Shown here: piece after piece, positions 27,149-29,699 of the stretch
How positions within the stretch are numbered: position 1 is the stretch's first letter
Layout: the number at the start of each line of letters is the position of its first letter
IMG/VR virus record: IMGVR_UViG_3300009593_000086
Span: 1-29,699 of that record
Direction: 5' to 3' (one strand)
Source of the DNA: a virus
Length of the DNA stretch: 29,699 bases
Notes under the pieces: generated by a model
Databases searched by the model: none
The model's input: the letters and a program-made list of their open reading frames with translations, nothing else
What the model was told of the DNA's origin: nothing
Position numbers and translations under genes: made by a program

Positions 27149-28117
27149 ATGACTAATGCAACAGTCTCAAGACTAGGTGCAGTTAATGCAAATGATAGTA
27201 ACTATGCTAATGCAAACTCTTTATTTCTTAAAGTGTTCAGTGGTGAGGTTATGGAATCATTTGAAAGAACTGCCGTAACAATGGACAAACATCTTGTCCG
27301 ACAAATATCTTCAGGAAAAAGTGCTCAATTTCCAGTAATGGGAAGATCAAGTGCTGCTTACCACACTCCTGGAGCTGAAATCGTAGGTACAGATTTGAAC
27401 CACAACGAGAAAGTTATTCAAATCAATGACCTATTAATATCACATCACTTTATTGCTAATATCGATGAAGCAAAAAATCATTATGATGTAAGATCTATCT
27501 ACTCGCAAGAGATGGGTAGAGCACTTGCTTTCCAAATGGATAAGCACGTTTTACAAATGATGGTTGCTGCTGCAAACGAATCTACAGCTAATGTTGGTGA
27601 TACAAGTTATCCATCAGGTACAGTGATTACTGATGCAGATGCTAATACTAATGCAACATCTTTAATTGCTAGTATTTTCTCAGCAGCCGAAACTTTGGAT
27701 GACAACTATGTACCAGCAGAAGACAGATATTGTTTCTTAAAACCAGAGCAATATTATCTTTTAGCTAATGCTACTAATGCTGTGAATGTTGACTTTTCAG
27801 GTCAAGGTTCAATCGCAACAGGACAAGTTCCTCAGTTAGCTGGTATGAATTTAATTAAAGTACCTCATCTACCAACTGCCAATGTTACTGGTACTGGTGT
27901 AGATGCTGGTGGTGCTAATGGTCAACAAGTAGCTGCTGCTGCAAATACAGTGGCTGTTATTTCACACCCATCTGCTGTGGGTACAGTTAAATTAATGGAT
28001 CTTGCAGTCGAGTCAGAATATGACATCAGAAGACAAGGTACACTAATGGTAGCAAAATATGCTGCTGGTCATGGTGTTCTTAGACCTGAAGCTGCTATTC
28101 AAATTCAAACGTCTTAA
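27149..28117 (+). CDS. Major capsid protein (T7 gp10-like)
   Basis: 322 residues (T7 10A: 344). ANANSLFLKVFSGEVMESFERTAVTMDKHLVRQISSGKSAQFPVMGR (about 21-66), AAYHTPGAEIVG, QINDLLISHHFIANIDEAKNHYDVRSIYSQEMG and the late YDIRRQGTLMVAKYAAGHGVLRPEAA are the usual T7-group HK97-fold capsid segments. It has the best ribosome site of the region, matching high output. No frameshifted minor form is seen. The small PqqA-like gene and a terminator follow. Confidence 0.96.
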   Translation: MTNATVSRLGAVNANDSNYANANSLFLKVFSGEVMESFERTAVTMDKHLVRQISSGKSAQFPVMGRSSAAYHTPGAEIVGTDLNHNEKVIQINDLLISHHFIANIDEAKNHYDVRSIYSQEMGRALAFQMDKHVLQMMVAAANESTANVGDTSYPSGTVITDADANTNATSLIASIFSAAETLDDNYVPAEDRYCFLKPEQYYLLANATNAVNVDFSGQGSIATGQVPQLAGMNLIKVPHLPTANVTGTGVDAGGANGQQVAAAANTVAVISHPSAVGTVKLMDLAVESEYDIRRQGTLMVAKYAAGHGVLRPEAAIQIQTS

Positions 28118-28135
28118 TTATAGGAGAAATATAAT

Positions 28136-28216
28136 ATGGCGATTTGGACTAAACCAAAAGTTCAAGCTATTGCTATTGGCCTTGAAATCAATGCATATGC
28201 TTGTGCTAAAAAATAA
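28136..28216 (+). CDS. PqqA-like 26-residue peptide
   Basis: ATG 28136 with ATAGGAGAAA upstream; 26 residues. W4-x-K6-P7 then G15-L16-E17-I18-x-x-Y21 matches PqqA, the precursor peptide of pyrroloquinoline quinone (W-K-K-P ... G-L/F-E-V-x-x-Y), whose Glu and Tyr, three residues apart, become the cofactor. Here E17 and Y21 keep that spacing; a C23 follows. No pqqB-E genes are seen in the window. It may be a decoy or substrate for host enzymes, a structural peptide that converged on this look, or an unrelated capsid-linked protein. It is read with the capsid mRNA, before the terminator. Confidence 0.6.
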   Translation: MAIWTKPKVQAIAIGLEINAYACAKK

Positions 28217-28226
28217 AACTAAAACT

Positions 28227-28256
28227 AAGGAGCATCGTAATGGTGCTCCTTTTTTT
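28227..28256 (+). terminator. Rho-independent terminator after the capsid gene
   Basis: AAGGAGCA (28227-28234) pairs with TGCTCCTT (28244-28251) across a 9-base loop, followed by a T-run to 28256. T7 also has its main terminator (T-phi) just after the capsid gene. The best + strand terminator in the window. Confidence 0.9.
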
Positions 28257-28272
28257 AACTTAGGAATATTAA

Positions 28273-28878
28273 ATGGCATTAACACCGACTAGTAAAATAC
28301 AAGCTGTAAACATTATGCTTGCATCAATAGGTGAAGCTCCAGTTTCATCTTTAGATGATGCAACTCTTGCTGATGTTTCTATTGCTGAAAGTATTTTAGA
28401 TGAAACAAATGTAGAAATTCAATCTAGAGGATTACATTGTAATACAGAAATAAACTTTCCTATTACTCCTAATACAGATGGAGAAATAGATTTACCTGTT
28501 AATTGTGTTAGTGTAGATACTACTGGTCAATCACTACAGACTGATGTCGTACAAAGAGGAACAAGGTTATATGATAGAGGGCAACGAAGTTTTACAACTT
28601 TTACTGGCACTCTGTTTGTTACTATGGTTTTACTCTTAGAATTTACAGATTTACCTCAACATGTAAGAAGATACATAACAGTTAAATCTGCACGAAGATT
28701 TCAAAATAGAATATTAGGATCACAAACTTTATCAGGATTTACTCAAGCTGATGAGAATGAAGCTTTACTATACTTTGAACAAATAGAAGCTCAAACACAA
28801 GATTACAACGTACTTAATGACAACTTTACCACTCGTAAGATTGTTAACAGGGGTGTACTAAGACGAGCCTTGAGGTAA
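28273..28878 (+). CDS. Tail tubular protein A (T7 gp11-like)
   Basis: 201 residues (T7 gp11: 196). TSKIQAVNIMLASIGEAPVSSLDD (about 6-29), ILDETNVEIQSRGLHCNTE, LPVNCVSVDTTG and the late LPQHVRRYITVKSARRFQNRILGS (about 127-150) are typical of gatekeeper/tail tube A proteins. It joins the portal to the nozzle made by gp12. It follows the capsid terminator, so it needs read-through or its own promoter; none is evident in the 16-bp gap. Confidence 0.95.
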   Translation: MALTPTSKIQAVNIMLASIGEAPVSSLDDATLADVSIAESILDETNVEIQSRGLHCNTEINFPITPNTDGEIDLPVNCVSVDTTGQSLQTDVVQRGTRLYDRGQRSFTTFTGTLFVTMVLLLEFTDLPQHVRRYITVKSARRFQNRILGSQTLSGFTQADENEALLYFEQIEAQTQDYNVLNDNFTTRKIVNRGVLRRALR

Positions 28879-28881
28879 CCA

Positions 28882-29699
28882 ATGCCTTTAGTCAGTACAT
28901 CAATACCAAATTTAATAAATGGTGTTTCACAACAACCATCTACACTGAGACAACTTACACAGTGTGATAGTCAAATTAATGGAGTTAGTTCAGTTGTCGA
29001 TGGTTTACTTAAAAGGCCACCAACAGAACATGTAGCAAAAATTTCATCTTCATCATTAAGTAATGCAGCTATCCATGTTGTAAACAGAGATACAAGCAAT
29101 CAATATATAGTTGTTGTTACTAGTGACAATTCAACTGCATCTGTAGTTGCCTATGACCTAAGTGGTAACTCTGTTACTGTAAACACACCTAATGGTACAG
29201 GTTATTTAGTATGCAGTAATCCCTCAACTGATTTAGAGTTTTTAACTGTTGCTGATTTTACTTTTATTATAAATAAAAAAACAACAGTTGCCATGAATAC
29301 AGGTACTACACCAGGAAGTATTACTGATGAAAAAAACCAATTTTCTCAACTTCCAACTTCAAGTGTAAGTATCGGAGATATTTTTAAAATTATAGGTGAC
29401 CCTAGTAACGAGTTTGATGAATACTATGTAAAGGCCACTTCTACTGGAGGTGACTATGAGGAAACTGTAAAACCAGGTATTACGTTCCAAATAAATAATA
29501 CAACAATGCCACATAAACTTTCTTTGTCTGGTGGTGCATTTACGTTTGACAGAGCTACTTATGATGACAGAACTGTAGGGGATTTAGAATCAGTTCCTGA
29601 CCCAAGTTTTGTAGGACAAACTATTAATGGTGTTTTCTTTCATAAAAATAGACTTGGATTTATATCCGATGAGAATGTAATTTTTAGTAGAGCTGGTGA
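28882..29699 (+). CDS. Tail tubular protein B (T7 gp12-like), 3' end outside window
   Basis: 272 residues present; open at the right edge. MPLVSTSIPNLINGVSQQPSTLRQLTQCDSQING is the classic gp12 start, followed by GLLKRPPTEHVAKI, YIVVVTSDN, GDIFKIIGD and NGVFFHKNRLGFISDENVIFSRAG (about 249-272), which aligns with the conserved nozzle segment before a SRAGD-like run. T7 gp12 is 794 residues, so about two thirds is missing. It forms the tail nozzle. Starts 3 bp after gp11's stop. Confidence 0.95.
   Translation, partial: MPLVSTSIPNLINGVSQQPSTLRQLTQCDSQINGVSSVVDGLLKRPPTEHVAKISSSSLSNAAIHVVNRDTSNQYIVVVTSDNSTASVVAYDLSGNSVTVNTPNGTGYLVCSNPSTDLEFLTVADFTFIINKKTTVAMNTGTTPGSITDEKNQFSQLPTSSVSIGDIFKIIGDPSNEFDEYYVKATSTGGDYEETVKPGITFQINNTTMPHKLSLSGGAFTFDRATYDDRTVGDLESVPDPSFVGQTINGVFFHKNRLGFISDENVIFSRAG

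Noticed and set aside
28059-28292. 77-residue frame over the capsid end and terminator
   Set aside because: Runs through the PqqA-like gene and a strong terminator out of frame, without a ribosome site.
28749-28765. CTGATGAG inside the gp11-like gene as a ribozyme
   Set aside because: No GAAA at the right place and no pairing stems.

Overview
The window is about 29.7 kb of a T7-like podophage (Autographiviridae layout) with an integrase. It is strongly AT-rich, every credible gene is on the + strand, and many genes overlap by ATGA or TAATG. Single-subunit RNA polymerase, gp2.5-like SSB, endonuclease I, lysozyme, primase-helicase, family A DNA polymerase, exonuclease, portal, scaffold, capsid and tail tube genes follow in T7 order. 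A tyrosine integrase beside a tRNA-Leu and just upstream of the RNA polymerase gene, a class II ribonucleotide reductase and the very low GC best fit the integrase-bearing pelagiphages of SAR11 bacteria (HTVC019P-like). The host assignment is inference.

Layout. Positions 1-3489 hold receptor-binding and tail-fibre genes, including a duplicated three-gene cassette. Positions 3511-5298 hold small lysis and packaging genes (XhlA-like protein, 3-TM holin, DNA maturase A). Positions 5300-7282 hold tiny basic peptides and the large terminase. Positions 7283-7863 are non-coding, with a 12-bp tandem repeat, two candidate host promoters and a stem-loop. By T7 synteny this is where the two genome ends are joined, so the sequence comes from a concatemer or circular assembly. 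Positions 7864-11554 are early genes, mostly unknown and small, nearly all preceded by the same extended ribosome-binding leader containing GGAGTAAC. Positions 11554-12676 hold tRNA-Leu(CAA), the probable attP and the integrase. Positions 12885-24134 are RNA polymerase, replication and nucleotide metabolism. Positions 24162-29699 are virion genes, ending inside tail tubular protein B. Internal virion proteins and the N-terminus of the first fibre are missing, so the genome is incomplete.

The most notable observation is a set of three hammerhead ribozymes (8486-8545, 8966-9025, 10135-10200) between early genes. Each has the full catalytic core, three pairing stems and a permitted cleavage triplet. 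The first two share an identical stem III but have different, compensated stems I and II. Each overlaps or touches the stop codon of the upstream gene and would cut before the leader of the next gene. I infer that they cut the early polycistronic mRNA, a job done in T7 by host RNase III.

Other points of interest are a PqqA-like 26-residue peptide gene between the capsid gene and a strong terminator, a second well-placed start inside the primase-helicase gene that would give a T7 4B-like form, a shared promoter-like motif at T7-like positions, and repeats next to the integrase gene.
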